From assembly GCA_002189035.1 (NCBI GenBank), contig NEEC01000019.1:992001-1056000 (forward strand): a stretch of DNA of 64,000 bases, in the 5' to 3' direction. A program made the translations under genes and the position numbers. Shown here piece by piece: positions 23,099 to 34,524 of the stretch. The notes beneath the pieces are model-generated. The model saw nothing but the letters and a program-made list of their open reading frames with translations, ran no database searches and was not told the origin of the DNA. Numbering within the stretch: the stretch's first letter is position 1; each line of letters opens with the position of its first letter. Source of the DNA: Utricularia gibba (taxonomy: Eukaryota > Streptophyta > Magnoliopsida > Lamiales > Lentibulariaceae).

Positions 23099-23376
23099 AG
23101 TCGCAAAAATATCGAGAAAAAACTTGAAGATCCTGCAAATGAAGAACTTCTCAAGAACCAGAGAACAAAGAAAGCGCCAAAAATGGAGATCAAAATGTAT
23201 GTCCTATTCCTGTTGAAAGAAAACCGTTGGATGGGAATGGGCTTAACATGTGGGCCGAGCATCTTTTGGGCCGAGGCATTAAAGGTAGGGATGAAAGTTA
23301 AAACCCAAGCTTGTGAGCCAGCTCAGCTCAGTCCTAAAAACATCAGACTTGGGTCTATACATTAATGACCTAAAAG
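23099..23376. other. Intergenic, no gene recognised
   Basis: Sequence following the outer LTR. A 90-codon open stretch at 23093-23365 is lysine-rich at first and has no recognisable domain; I do not call it a gene. Confidence 0.5.
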
Positions 23377-23828
23377 ATTGTCAGGCTGGCCCGAATCCCT
23401 AAGTCCTTAGGGCCGATTGGGTTTTGGGCCTTAAAGTTTGATGGGTCTAGGGCCAATTTAAAATTAGAATTTTTATATATAATAATTATAATTATTTTTA
23501 ATTTTGAATATTTAAATTCATTTTATATATATTATTTTATTTTTAGTATAGATAATATAAATTAATAATATATATAATAATTTTAAATTTTTTTCTATAA
23601 ATTATTTAAATAATATTAAAACATATATATTAATGTTTAATAATTTTTTAAAATTTTTTATTTATTATACAGTAAACCCGTGGGTCGGGTAGAGACAGCT
23701 CGGTCTTATGAATAATCGGGCTAAAGTCACGTTAATCATATTTTTATGTATATGTAATCGGGCTTTAACCCGACCCTAACCCAAAACTTGGCCAGGTACT
23801 CTGAAATAGGATCGGGCCAGCCCGGCTC
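23377..23828. repeat. Probable foldback / MITE-like element with AT-rich core
   Basis: CAGGCTGGCCCGAATCCCTA at 23382-23401 is nearly the reverse complement of the GGATCGGGCCAGCC stretch near 23809-23822. Further imperfect complementarity follows inward (GGGTTTTGGGCC against the CCCAAAACTTGGCC stretch), and the middle (23460-23670) is almost pure A and T. Many plant genomes carry such GGGCC-rich inverted repeats. Exact ends were not fixed. Confidence 0.55.
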
Positions 23829-23959
23829 GGCCCAACTTTCATCTGTAAGGGCATTTTCGAGGAAAGTTCCTTCTGGTTGCTCTGTGGCTTCCTTTGCACT
23901 TATTATAAAGCAGGAGCATCGGCGTTTACTGAGCGAACAGCAACCAGCTTCACCACTCG

Positions 23960-24388
23960 ATGATGAGGACGCTGAAGAGCGGCGTGACAAGCGCCACATG
24001 CTGCCCAATAGTCACCATCCTCGTGATAATTCTCAACGTCCATGGCGTCGTCAATAATCGCGACATCTTCGAGCGGCACCCCGTTCTCGTCTGGATCTTT
24101 CTCGCATCTTTCTTGATCTACTGGTCGATTCACATCTTCACCGATTCGCACCGCGATTGGTCGGGAGTCTTGTATTATCCTGCTCTTGGTGCGGCGGTGG
24201 TGGCCGTATTGTCGTTCCTAGGGTTCTTCCTTCCCCCTGAAGCCTCCCTTGTCCCTCTCTCGCTGTTCTTGCCAGCGTTCTTCGCTGCGGACTGGATTCT
24301 CGGAGCTACCTCGTCTCCAAGAGTAACAGTGCGAGTGGACGTGAATATCTATGCGAATGCGCCCCCCGAACCGTGTACCTGCGTTTGA
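23960..24388 (+). CDS. Small uncharacterised membrane protein (142 aa)
   Basis: Starts MMRTLKSGVTSATCCPIVTI. Hydropathy by eye gives about four membrane segments: residues 15-30 (TILVIILNVHGVV), 43-58 (VLVWIFLASFLIYW), 74-92 (ALGAAVVAVLSFLGFFL) and 96-112 (VPLSLFLPAFFAADWI). The polar tail TSSPRVTVRVDVNIYANAPP ends in CTCV, which would fit a CaaX-type prenylation box, but this is a weak pattern. I do not recognise the family and assign no function. The frame is clean, intronless, and more G/C-rich than the DNA on both sides, which supports a real gene. The second methionine (23963) could equally be the start. It is isolated: the nearest genes are the CWC22 relic and SEC62. Confidence 0.72.
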   Translation: MMRTLKSGVTSATCCPIVTILVIILNVHGVVNNRDIFERHPVLVWIFLASFLIYWSIHIFTDSHRDWSGVLYYPALGAAVVAVLSFLGFFLPPEASLVPLSLFLPAFFAADWILGATSSPRVTVRVDVNIYANAPPEPCTCV

Positions 24389-27064
24389 CTGCTGCCGGCG
24401 ACATTGAAATTGTGCCCACCGATTACCACCGCCTACTCTGTACAAAATTAATTTAAAAAAATATATAAAATCTTAAATGAAGAAATCGATGAATTGATAA
24501 TTTTAGGTTTTCAGTGAATTATATCATAATTTATATCTATTTGGCGGTTTTCTGATAACGATTAAATAAATACTTAATTGAATAAATCAACGACCGGGAA
24601 GTAGGGCCCAGTCAGTACGAGTCTTTACCCCGCGAAGGAAGCCACCGTACCCGTTGGTCCGGTTTTTCTTTTGGGTGGTTTCGGTCTCACTACGAAATCC
24701 CTCGGTGTTGGGCACATGGACACTCGAAAGCGAGTTCATATTTCTTAATAGCAAAATGTAGTATCTTTGAAAATCATAGGAAACACGTTTCCAAGTTGCC
24801 ACATCCTTGGTTCACGCCACCACCAACCGGATCGCTTTACCTGCATAACTCGCGCATACTGAAGGTCGCCTTTTTTCCCATGACACTACATCATGTTAAT
24901 ATGGGAACGGATCCCGATTGCGGTGATCCGTCACAACCCCATTTTCATTGGAATTCATGATTACTATATTTTAAAATACATTCGTGTTGACATCAGAGAT
25001 ATCTTGACTAAGAATCCAATTCCACTTCATGGAGCTCTATTCATATCTCGACCTATTGCGGGTGAAAATTGATATTCGAGAGGAGGTCAATTTTCAGGTT
25101 ATGGGTGCGGCCGGATGCATCGCACCTGGTTGTGGTTTTGATGCTTTATTTGGTTCGATTTGTAGAAATGAAGATAGATAGAGATTTTTTTTATATGTAA
25201 ACTGTTGGAGAACATAAAAACCACGAAACTATCGGAACTTATCGAAAAAGATAATGTTTCTTGTATTTTTAGGTGCGTTGAGCCTGACCGAATTCTGAGC
25301 TCTCCATGTGTCGGCTGCTTTCTGCGCTTGTTGTACATACTGCGGCTCTACCCTGGGATAACCGTCGACTGCTTTGCTATTACCGTAATTCGGCTACTTT
25401 TCAATCTGTCCGAAACGGTCGCTTCTGACAAACCTTGATAGTTATCGATCTGTCGATCTGCATTAGGGTGTCAGAACACTTTATGGCTATTTTTCAGTAG
25501 CCGATTAGCCTGATCCAATTTAGACCTCATCACGACCCTTTGGCTTCTTACATTACTAATTTCCCTTTACATTAACATAACTATGATTCCATGACCTTCT
25601 CTCAAAATGGGATCTCATCCTTCTGAATTTCGACATAATGATTTCTTAATTAGATTCATCTTTCCTTAATATATAAAAAAAATTTAATGTTTCATAAAGT
25701 GTATTGTATATTTTCAGAGATATTGTGTTTGTTTAAGTAATTATTTTCGAAATCAATGATAATTTTATTATTTTTTATATTGAATTGTGTTATAAAATAT
25801 GTATCTTGTATGATTGGATTCTCAACAATTATTGTTCATAAAACACGAAGGTGTGAAACAGCTTGCACATTTTCCACAATCCATGGATTTAATGTCAAGA
25901 TCAAGGGACTTTCGGCACTGAAAAATCTCCCATTTCATGTAGACAACAGATGCAAGGAGGAGACTCTATTGCAGCTGTCTACATCATCCATGGCTTGCCT
26001 CATTTCTGGAATTACCTTGTGTTCAACTTTGTGGGCATATGATGATCGGCCTTCTTTCCACCAACTGGTTTTCTAGGCTATGCCAGGACCAGGATGCCTC
26101 TCTTCAGGAGCAAGCGCCGGCCTTGATCCCCAATCTTACAGAGGGTACTCTAAACTCAGTATAATATGTGATCGGTGAGGTCCTGACTCCCGTAAGGAAG
26201 GAGCTCCTGTAGTCTGCAAGTAGTTGCACCTCTGAAACTTCCCAACATTTGGGTATTGTTTTCTAATGTGTACCCTGAGCGGCATCGCTTCAGGGAATGA
26301 GCACCACAAGGAAGCCAACATGGCCCAACTTTTCCCAAATGACAGCAGCAAGGATATGGAGAACATTTTAATCAAACATTTGTGGAGCGATAACATCTTA
26401 CCTTTCCAGGTAGTTCAGGCACTTCCAGCAGGGTAAATGAACGCTGAAAGGCTAGTGTAGTTTCTCAACTGAAGAACATGGTGAATGGTCCTTGTCTTGA
26501 TGTAACTCTGTTTTCAACTCATGCTGCTCATTTCTAGTTTCCATTTGCAACTGCGTCTTGATCCGGATCAGATATGAGATCAACACCCTTCACAGCTCAA
26601 ACCAACATAGGAGATGCTTTTTAGACCCCTGAGAAATCTGACCTTAGTTTGCTGTGGCTTGGATCTTGGATTCTATTTGCTCTTGCACAGAAGTTCGCTT
26701 GATTGAGAATCCCTTACAGGTCAGTGATTTTCTCCTGATGATGAGATCTGCCTGCTGTTCTTGACATTTTGGACGCTGTACACTTGATACTGTTCAACAC
26801 ATAGATTGTATATCTTCATAAGCAATGAGAAACAATTAGGATTCTTCAATCAGGTTTTGGGGTTGCATTTCCTACTATAGATATTATCCCATATGTATCC
26901 CATATGTATCTCTCGTTCAAACCTGGAGCATACAAAATAAGAACTAGATATTATCCCCATTCATGTGATTGAACATGAGAGGAAACACAGCAAAAAGGAG
27001 AATCCAATAACCAACTAATCTTTGGTTTTCTTCAGCAGGTAATGTTTACATGTTCGACTGAACC
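24389..27064. other. Intergenic with scattered repeat remnants
   Basis: About 2.7 kb without a supported gene. 25200-25480 resembles a segment at 31880-32010 (see the repeat entries). The part nearest SEC62 (26400-27064) probably includes its 3' untranslated region. Open stretches at 25756-26076 and 26136-26396 have no recognisable domain and no coding-like composition. Confidence 0.55.
25360..25478. repeat. Dispersed repeat, copy A
   Basis: Contains GTCGACTGCTTTGC, TACCGTAATTCGGCTAC, TCGATCTGTCGATCTG and GGGTGTCAGAAC in the same order as the partner motifs at 31885-32010 (GTCGATTGCTAT, TACTGTAATTCGACTAT, GTCAATCTGCCCGTCTG, ATCTGTCAGAATC). Probably old fragments of one retrotransposon LTR family. 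Confidence 0.5.
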
Positions 27065-29073
27065 TCAGTCATCTGTGCTGCCATGCAGCTCTTCTGTCTC
27101 ATGATCGTCAGCAATGTTTGAATCATCGGTATCATAATGGTTGTTGGGGGTTCCTGCATCAGCAGTAGCCTCACCGTGCTGGCTGCTAGCTGGGCTGCCA
27201 TCCGTAGCATTCATGGTAGAGTCGGTTTCATTCCCAAAAGTTTGCTTTTCCATCATCCCTGCAAGGGCCTGCCTCGGGGACCATTCAAGAACATCGTCGA
27301 TAATGTTGGACACTCGCCTTTGGTACCTGTAATCAACGAATTCTAACAATGTGAAACATGTTTTACAAAGGAAACGTGTTCAACTCTGGTTTGAATGGAC
27401 ACAGGCTTGGGGAAATAACGCAAATGGAAGAGTTCGGATTCATGACGAGGTGAAGATGGAAAACAGGCATACCTGGCCCGTGTAGCTTCGTCAGGAGCAT
27501 GGTGTCTAAGCAGCAAAATGACTGACACTGCCACCACCGTGTAAAAAAGTCTAGCGGTCAACTTCGGCTTCTCACCTTCATCTTTCTTGGGCCAAAACTG
27601 GAACAGTTCATTTAGTGTAGCTTCTTCAGCGAGAATGTTGGGGAAAATCCAAACCCTCTTCCCAAGGATAATCCAGAAAGCTCCAAATAGAAGGGCTCGG
27701 ACTGCATCAAATTTTGAATCCTCTTAAGAAAGCAAATCTAGAGAAAAGTCATGTTTTCTCCTGAACTAAGATGGGGATTCAACAGAGAATAGCAGTCCTC
27801 ATTAAATGGATTAAATGGTGCCATGCACAATCACCAGACAATCAATTACAAGGGAGAAACAGCGTAATCTGTGAACTGAAATAACGTGTCAAATAGCAGC
27901 TATCTTCAATCTTATGCTTTCCTTATCGGAAAAAAAAGGCTTAGTGGAACCATTCAACAGGAGAATAAAAATAAAGCCCATGAAACTTACCCAAAAGAAC
28001 GCAAAATATGATAAGCAGCAGGCTGGCACAAAAGTAGAGTATTCCTAGCTTGACCTTGTGCGGGTACACGGGGAACAAGCATATAGCTAATGTCAAAACA
28101 GGCCAGAAGAATGAAAGGAGGTGCTGCCATAAAGGCCATCTGCTCACAAACGTCCACGCAAAAAATGCATCATTGTCGGAAAATAATTGCTCCTGCGAGG
28201 AAAAAAAAGCACACCGTTACTTAACAACTTACATAAGCCAAATGATTTGCTAGATCACACAAGAAATACAGTCATTTGGAGACTTCCGAGGGTATACTAA
28301 GCTATGTTTCTTTTTTGAATCAGCAGAGAGTATACAAAGTTCTGTGGTTAACTGTTGAAAAAAACATTCTTTATTTCCAAAAAGTGAAGCGTAAACTAAA
28401 ACGCCGAATAATTCATCATACGAACTTACTGAAAATATCTCCAAATTGGCAGGCCAGGTGGACAATTTCCTCTTCCCTGGGCGAACAGTTTTAACAACAC
28501 GATCACATCGAACAATTATATTCTTTTTCAGGAGAATGTTGGCAATATCCTCACTTTCCAAGTCCTTTTCTGATCCAAGTAGCTCTTTGAGTTCTGGATG
28601 ATTTCTTAAGAAACTAACGAAGTCCTTCCCTCGGAAATACTCAACTCGTGTCTCCTGTAAGACGGCCCATCGTGACTCCAGATCCTTATGACTCCTTACT
28701 TTCTCAGCAAATATCTGAAAATCGTCCTTCTTCGCAGCCTGCTTCTGAAATCCATTTTTTGGGGAAAACATAAATAAAATCGAAAAAAACAAGGAATTTT
28801 ACAAAGCAAATTCTTCATGTTCCACTCAGAATTCAGCACTTAGACCTCAAACAAAGATTCTAGATCTCTTTTCTACACGTTGAATAAGCAACAGTGAAAT
28901 AACATCCAGCAGAAGGATCACATTTTCAATGCACAACATTCAAAACCGCGCAAGGAACCACTAACCCTAGGAGGTGGATCCGTCAAAGATTCGCCATAAG
29001 AACGGCGTCCTCTCCTCTTATCAACGGAGGCTCCGGCGCCTCCGCCACCGCTACCGCCACCGACTTTCTTCAT
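27065..29073 (-). CDS. SEC62: Translocation protein SEC62
   Basis: Subunit of the ER Sec61-Sec62-Sec63 machinery for post-translational import. Five exons, all junctions in phase: 28966-29073 (MKKVGGGSGGGGAGAS...), 28430-28744 (KQAAKKDDFQIFAEKVRS, EYFRGKDFVSFLRNHPEL, ILLKKNIIVRCDRVVKTV), 27991-28192 (FFAWTFVSRWPLWQHLLSFF), 27473-27701 (LLFGAFWIILGKRVWIFPNI, PKLTARLFYTVVAVSVILLL) and 27065-27326 (RVSNIIDDVLEWSPRQALAG and an acidic tail). The total is 371 residues, close to the Arabidopsis protein. A cytosolic basic domain is followed by two main membrane regions, as expected. The C-terminus is rich in Asp, Glu and His; plant SEC62 is known to have a divergent tail. No frame breaks. Confidence 0.95.
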
Positions 29074-30020
29074 TCCTCTCCCCGATTCGCACTAGAATGC
29101 TGCAGTTTCACACTAGCCACCTACTCTATTTCTTCATTAACACAACAAATTAAAACAACATACAGTAATTCAGATTTAATTAGATATTAATTTAATAATA
29201 TCATTACCTCAAAAAATACTACATACATTTTGAAAAAACCACATTATTCTTTAATTTTATCTAAAACCACTACTTAGCCCAAACTAAAAAATAAATTTGA
29301 ATATCAAAATACATAAAATTTCAATAATTATGTAATCTAATATATTTGTCCAACTATTCTTTTTTACTTGAAAAAAATATTTAAAAAATGAATTTTATAA
29401 TTTTTATTAAATTTGAAAACCTTATACATGAACATGAATCTCAAAACTATTAAAAAATATGCAAATTACCCCAATTAAATTGAAAAACTTTGAAAAATTA
29501 AATGTTTAATATATTTTTCAACATCAAATATTATTTTAATGATACAAAAGCCAAATACTTCCTGAAAAAGTGTTTGATGCATGGAATTATAATAGAAATA
29601 ATTTAATTTATATGAATTTAAATAAAACGGTGTAAAATATTAATTTGTATATAATATTTAGTTAATAATAAATGTTTGAAATTAAATAAAGGAAAAGTAA
29701 GTGACAGGTGTAACTAAACTTGACTTCATTAGATTAAAAAAAATGCATTCAATTTCAAGATTATTTAAATAATGTATTTTATTCACATATTTTCAAATGT
29801 AATAAAAAAATTAATATGTGACATTAAATATTATTCAAAATCATAACCAGTGGCAAGTGTCATAAAATCCAAAAAATATGCAAAAATATGAAAAAATTAC
29901 ATTATTCTTTAATATATAATAGTGATTATTACTTTACCAACTAACTTTTTCATAAAAATTTTATTTTTTTCATTATAAAAACACACTCATACTTCTCTTA
30001 ATTCTTCATCACTAGTGACA
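29074..30020. other. AT-rich intergenic, SEC62 / HMA cluster
   Basis: Very AT-rich. The 3' portion (about 29860-30020) resembles the upstream sequence of the other two HMA units, so it likely contains the promoter of the first HMA gene. No other gene seen. Confidence 0.6.
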
Positions 30021-30748
30021 ATGACATCATGGGAGAAGAAGGTGCTCATTACATCTTTCAAAACCTTTCTATTGTCTTCATGCTAATACTATTCTTGGGA
30101 ATGTTAAAGATAGTTTTCAAGGTCGAAACTATGAAGGACGATAAGGCGAAAAGGCTATGCAAATTCGCTGTTGCTAATGTCCATGGTAAATTGGATCATT
30201 TAAATTATATTTGATTCTATTTATTAAAATTCATTTTTAGTAACAACTCCATTATAAAATAGTTTTTCAATTTCAAATATAAATAGTGTTTTGGAAAGTT
30301 TTTAAAAACTATTTCTATTCTTCAAAAATAAAAATAGTTTTATTCTAAAACAATTTTAATTGTAAAAATAATTTTAAATTTATACTACAAAAATTATTTT
30401 TAGAAAAATAAATAATTAGTTATTCTTACTTCTTGTTTATATTTTTTCTAAAATAATTTTAAAAAGTAAAAACAGTTTTTAAAAATTTTCTAGAACACTC
30501 ATATAATTTTATAAATATTAACATTTTTTTTCTTATTTTTAGGGGTACAAAAGATTTATGCAGATATAGATACTCGAAAAATAACATTAATAGGGATTAT
30601 GAGTCCGGATAAGGTGGTGGAGAAGCTAAGTACAATCAAGCACAAGGCTGAAGTTGTATCAGTGGAGTCGATAGACTACTGGCAGATGAGTGGAGGTGCA
30701 TCCACATCTAGGGATCCGGACGAAGATGAGTACGAGATACCAAAATAA
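30021..30748 (+). CDS. HMA-fold protein without metal-binding cysteines, copy 1 (100 aa)
   Basis: Three exons in phase: 30021-30041 (MTSWEKK), 30110-30185 (IVFKVETMKDDKAKRLCK...NVH) and 30543-30748 (GVQKIYADIDTRKITLIGIM, PDKVVEKLSTIKHKAEVV...). The fold pattern (beta-alpha-beta-beta-alpha-beta) and the two intron positions, after KK and before GV, match the heavy-metal-associated domain proteins of plants (HIPP/HPP family). Where metal-binding members have M-x-C-x2-C, this protein has ETMKDDKAKRL, so it should not bind metal in the usual way. There is no C-terminal CaaX box; the tail is acidic (DPDEDEYEIPK), so it is not a canonical isoprenylated HIPP. The first intron is short (68 bases). 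The frame is intact, so it may be functional. Confidence 0.82.
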
Positions 30749-30948
30749 TATAGAAAATGAAATTTAGAATACATAATTATTATTAATGTACTTAAGTATT
30801 CATGTTTTCTATATTTTGATATATTGAAATATAATTAAATATAACCATCGGTGATGGTTGATTTTGCTGTCGAGTTTTAAATGGCCAAAAAACCATGAAT
30901 TGCTTGTTCCGTAATTCATGATTACATTACGATGCAATCGTGATTATG

Positions 30949-30967
30949 TATATATATATATATATAT
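30949..30967. repeat. (TA)n microsatellite
   Basis: Pure TA dinucleotide run downstream of the first HMA copy. Confidence 0.9.
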
Positions 30968-32337
30968 TAAATAATCTATATTAAAGTAAAAATGAGAATG
31001 CGTTTAGAATAACAAAATAATGATGAATCACTTGTCTTCTTGTAGTTGTAATAGAATTAATGTTTAGTACTTACTACGTAAATTAAAATTTAACTTGTAT
31101 ACTTCCTGTAAACAATGATCATAATTCAATCTTAAATATATATCATTTTATTGATATATGTCATTTGAATGTTTGATAATAATAATAATAATTTAAACAT
31201 TTATTGAAAATATTAAAAAATTGTAATCAAATTGAATGAATAATATTAATATCCTTAAACTATTAATAATGTATTTGAGTTTTTTTTATTTAAGTAATAA
31301 TATATTATATTGTTAGTATTAAAGTTGCTTGATATATAGATTTTGACTACATGTATTTAAAATAATATGAAATTTGCTACATATATTTAAAATAAATATT
31401 TTGTAATTGGATTATTTAATAAAATATAAATATAAAAATTTTAAAATACCTCGTTTGAATTGCTTTATAATAATTTTATAAAATAGTAGTATATTATTAA
31501 ACTAGTATATGAAACATATATTGTTATCAATATATGTACATTAAAAAATTAAAATAATCTATTGTTGTGGTCGAAAATCACTAATATTGAGGATGACTGA
31601 TTTTAGAGTTGCAAATCCATTTTTACAGTATCCTATTTGGGGTTTTAGGGGTTCTTGTACTGATGTATAATGAAAGAAATAAAAGATGATAAAAAATTTT
31701 ACGTAAAAATCAATGGTAGACAGAAAAACCATGTAGCTGGGGGAATTCACTGTAAAAATAAATTTCAATAACTGAGGAGAAAAAAGATTACAAGTAGTGT
31801 GTTTAGAGTCCAATCCATTTCTTTCAAATTCTTATATTTATAGGATATATCAATTACTTTATGTGGCTAGTGCCGTACGTGTGATCAGATGTCTGTCGAT
31901 TGCTATAATATACTGTAATTCGACTATTTTTAGATTCTGCCAAAATCGCCACCACGGCTCAATTCTGACCATTGTCAATCTGCCCGTCTGTTGTAATCTG
32001 TCAGAATCGTTTGATACCTCTTCCCAGCCGATTTCGTCAACATGTGGCACGTACGGATTTAGTGCCTCATCACCTACCAAGCATTCATAAATATACGCAA
32101 AAATCATTAAAAAGTTACAGTTTTAAGTGGTTACCAAATAATTTATTTTGTTTTCATGTGCTTATTCTTTTTGTAATTACTTTTCTTTTTATATTCTCAC
32201 AATAAAACCATACCATCCTCACATGCGCTATTCATCACATGCAACATGGTGTAGGTGAGTAAGTTAATTACCCAGAAAATCAGTTATTTTTAATATTAAT
32301 TTCGCAATTAATTGTAAAAATATATATATTCGAATAG
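30968..32337. other. AT-rich spacer between HMA copies 1 and 2
   Basis: Mostly AT-rich. 31560-32110 is less biased and includes copy B of the dispersed repeat. 32095-32240 resembles the sequence just upstream of copy 3 (34380-34540), so the duplicated unit includes promoter DNA. The first exon of copy 2 should lie near 32238-32254 (ATGCAACATGGTGTAG), but I could not close it in frame. Confidence 0.6.
31885..32010. repeat. Dispersed repeat, copy B
   Basis: Degenerate match, same strand and motif order, to 25360-25478. See copy A for the shared motifs. Confidence 0.5.
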
Positions 32338-32835
32338 GATCTAATATTCAAGGTCGAAACTATGAAGGATGAGAAGACGAAAAAGCTATGCATGTCCACA
32401 CTAACTAAACTTCCTGGTAAAGTTCATCTTATAGGAATATTTAAATTCTATTTTATATAGGATCATTAATACTTATAATAAATTTTTATAAAATTGATCA
32501 TTCTTACTTTCTATTACACATAGTAAGCTAAAAATTTATCGATCAAGATATTCGAAATTTTCACTCTCACATACACTTGAGAAGATGTTCATTTTTTTTT
32601 CTAAATTTTGATGTTATTTTTCTTCTTTTTAGGGGTGCGAAAGGCTTTTGCAAATACAGATACTCGAAACATAACACTAATCGGACTGATGGATCCAGAT
32701 GTAGTAGTGGGAAAGCTTAAAATAATGAAGCACAAGGCTGAGATTGTATTGGTCAAAACCCTAGACTACTTTGAGATGGATGAGGGTGAATCTTCATCCG
32801 TAGATCCAAAGGGAGACAAGGAAAATTCAAAATAA
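32338..32835 (+). CDS. HMA-fold protein, copy 2, first exon uncertain
   Basis: Exon 2 (32338-32416) reads DLIFKVETMKDEKTKKLCM...; exon 3 (32633-32835) reads GVRKAFANTDTRNITLIGLM, DPDVVVGKLKIMKHKAEIVL and ends PKGDKENSK. Both are clear paralogues of copy 1 with the same splice phases, and again lack the CxxC metal site (TMKDEKTKK). The start region at about 32238 resembles that of copy 3 but reads ATG CAA CAT GGT GTA G before a donor-like GTGAG, which does not obviously yield the usual M...KK peptide. It may be a gene with an altered N-terminus or a recently disabled copy. Downstream sequence (33346-33410) resembles that after copy 1 (30840-30930), supporting tandem duplication. Confidence 0.7.
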
Positions 32836-34524
32836 TATTGAAAATAAAATTTAATACCCATAATTATTATTCATGTGCTTAAGTAATTATGTTTTTCTAT
32901 ATTTTCATATGAGAAAATTGAAAAAACAATACCTCAAATTTTAATCAGTATAAAGAATCTAATATCTAAGTTTCAAAATTACAAAAAAAGTATCTCAAAT
33001 TATCAAAACTATTGAATAAAAACCCAAATAATTTTTAAAATTTTTAAAAAATGAACCAGACATGAAAGATTAACTATGCAACGAATAATCAGAAATAATA
33101 AGTTAAAAATGAAAAGTTAAATATATAAAAAAAGATCAAAATAATTATCAAAATCATTCAACAAAAATCTAAACATGAGAGATTAAATATATAATTTAAT
33201 AAGTTGGGAGCAAACTTTTTACAAAAAATATAGATTAAAGGGTTTATGATGTAATTTTGAAACTCGAAAGTAAGATTTTTTATATTGACTACAACTTGAG
33301 GTACCATCAACAAACTTCACTATATATTGATATATATTTAAATATAAACATATGTGATGGTTGATTTGCTATGTTAATGACCAAAATACTATGAATCATG
33401 TTGTTGTCGAGATTCAATCATGATTTTTTGAATATTGATATTTTAATATTGTTTAGGGTTTAGAGAAAATTAATATATTAAAACTAGAAATTGTTCAGAA
33501 AAAAAATAATGATAAATCACTTGTTTTTGGGATTTATTTGACCAAATATTTCCATATAAAATATATAATTTTCATAAAAAAATTTATAATAATAACAACA
33601 ATAATAATAATGAGACATCAAATGATTGCAAAAATAAAATGGAAAGTAAAAAGATAGAGAAAGAAATGAAGGATAATGAAAAACTATTAATTTCTCATTT
33701 TGATAATAAAAAATGAGAATTAAAACATGTGGCAATAAAAATATTTTTGATATCTGTTACCATCCAAATGAATAAAAATAAGACGTGAAACAATTGAAAC
33801 ATATATGTTGTTATAAAATGAAGCATTTAGTAGTTACATTAGTTGTTTTGATTATAATTTTAATATTTTTAGTATATGTTTTCGAAATTCAATCCATCTT
33901 ATATTTTCTAATATTTACATAAGTGTTAATGGTGATGTTATACAATAAATTAAACCTAATTTACATACATAAAATTGATAAGTCACAGCATATAGTAAGA
34001 GAACGATGGTCTACATTCTCTAGGTTCAACCTAGATGTAATATACAGTATATAATAATAATAATAATATTTTAAGAAAAATAAAAGAAATAAAAAAAATA
34101 TTAGTTTTAAAAGTATTCAAACAAAACACTAGTAAAATAAAATTATCACCTTCATCAAACTCCCCCATTAACAACATTCATTTACGTAATTTAATGTTAA
34201 ATATATATTTTTTATTAATTCAAATCATTTTCTTTTTAACATTTTATGATAATAATAATAATGATGATAATGACCATGATTTCATTATGTATTAAAAATT
34301 AAAAAATTATAGTCAAATTACACCCATAATATTCAAATATTACATAATAGAAATTTTTAGTGGGTACCAGAAAACCCAAAATATGCAAAAATCACTATAA
34401 AAAGTGACACATTTTTAAGTGGGCACCAAATAATTTACTTTTTCATATGCTCATAACTACTTTTCTTTTGCATTATCACTATAAGATCACACCATCCTCA
34501 CTTGTGTTATTCATCACATGCAAC
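32836..34524. other. AT-rich spacer between HMA copies 2 and 3
   Basis: No gene seen. 33346-33410 is related to the sequence after copy 1, and 34370-34524 to the sequence before copy 2. The rest is A/T-dominated with short (AAT)n tracts near 33590 and 34055. Confidence 0.6.

Noticed and set aside
26136-26396. 86-codon open stretch on the minus strand near SEC62
   Set aside because: No similarity recognised; position suggests SEC62 3' flanking sequence.
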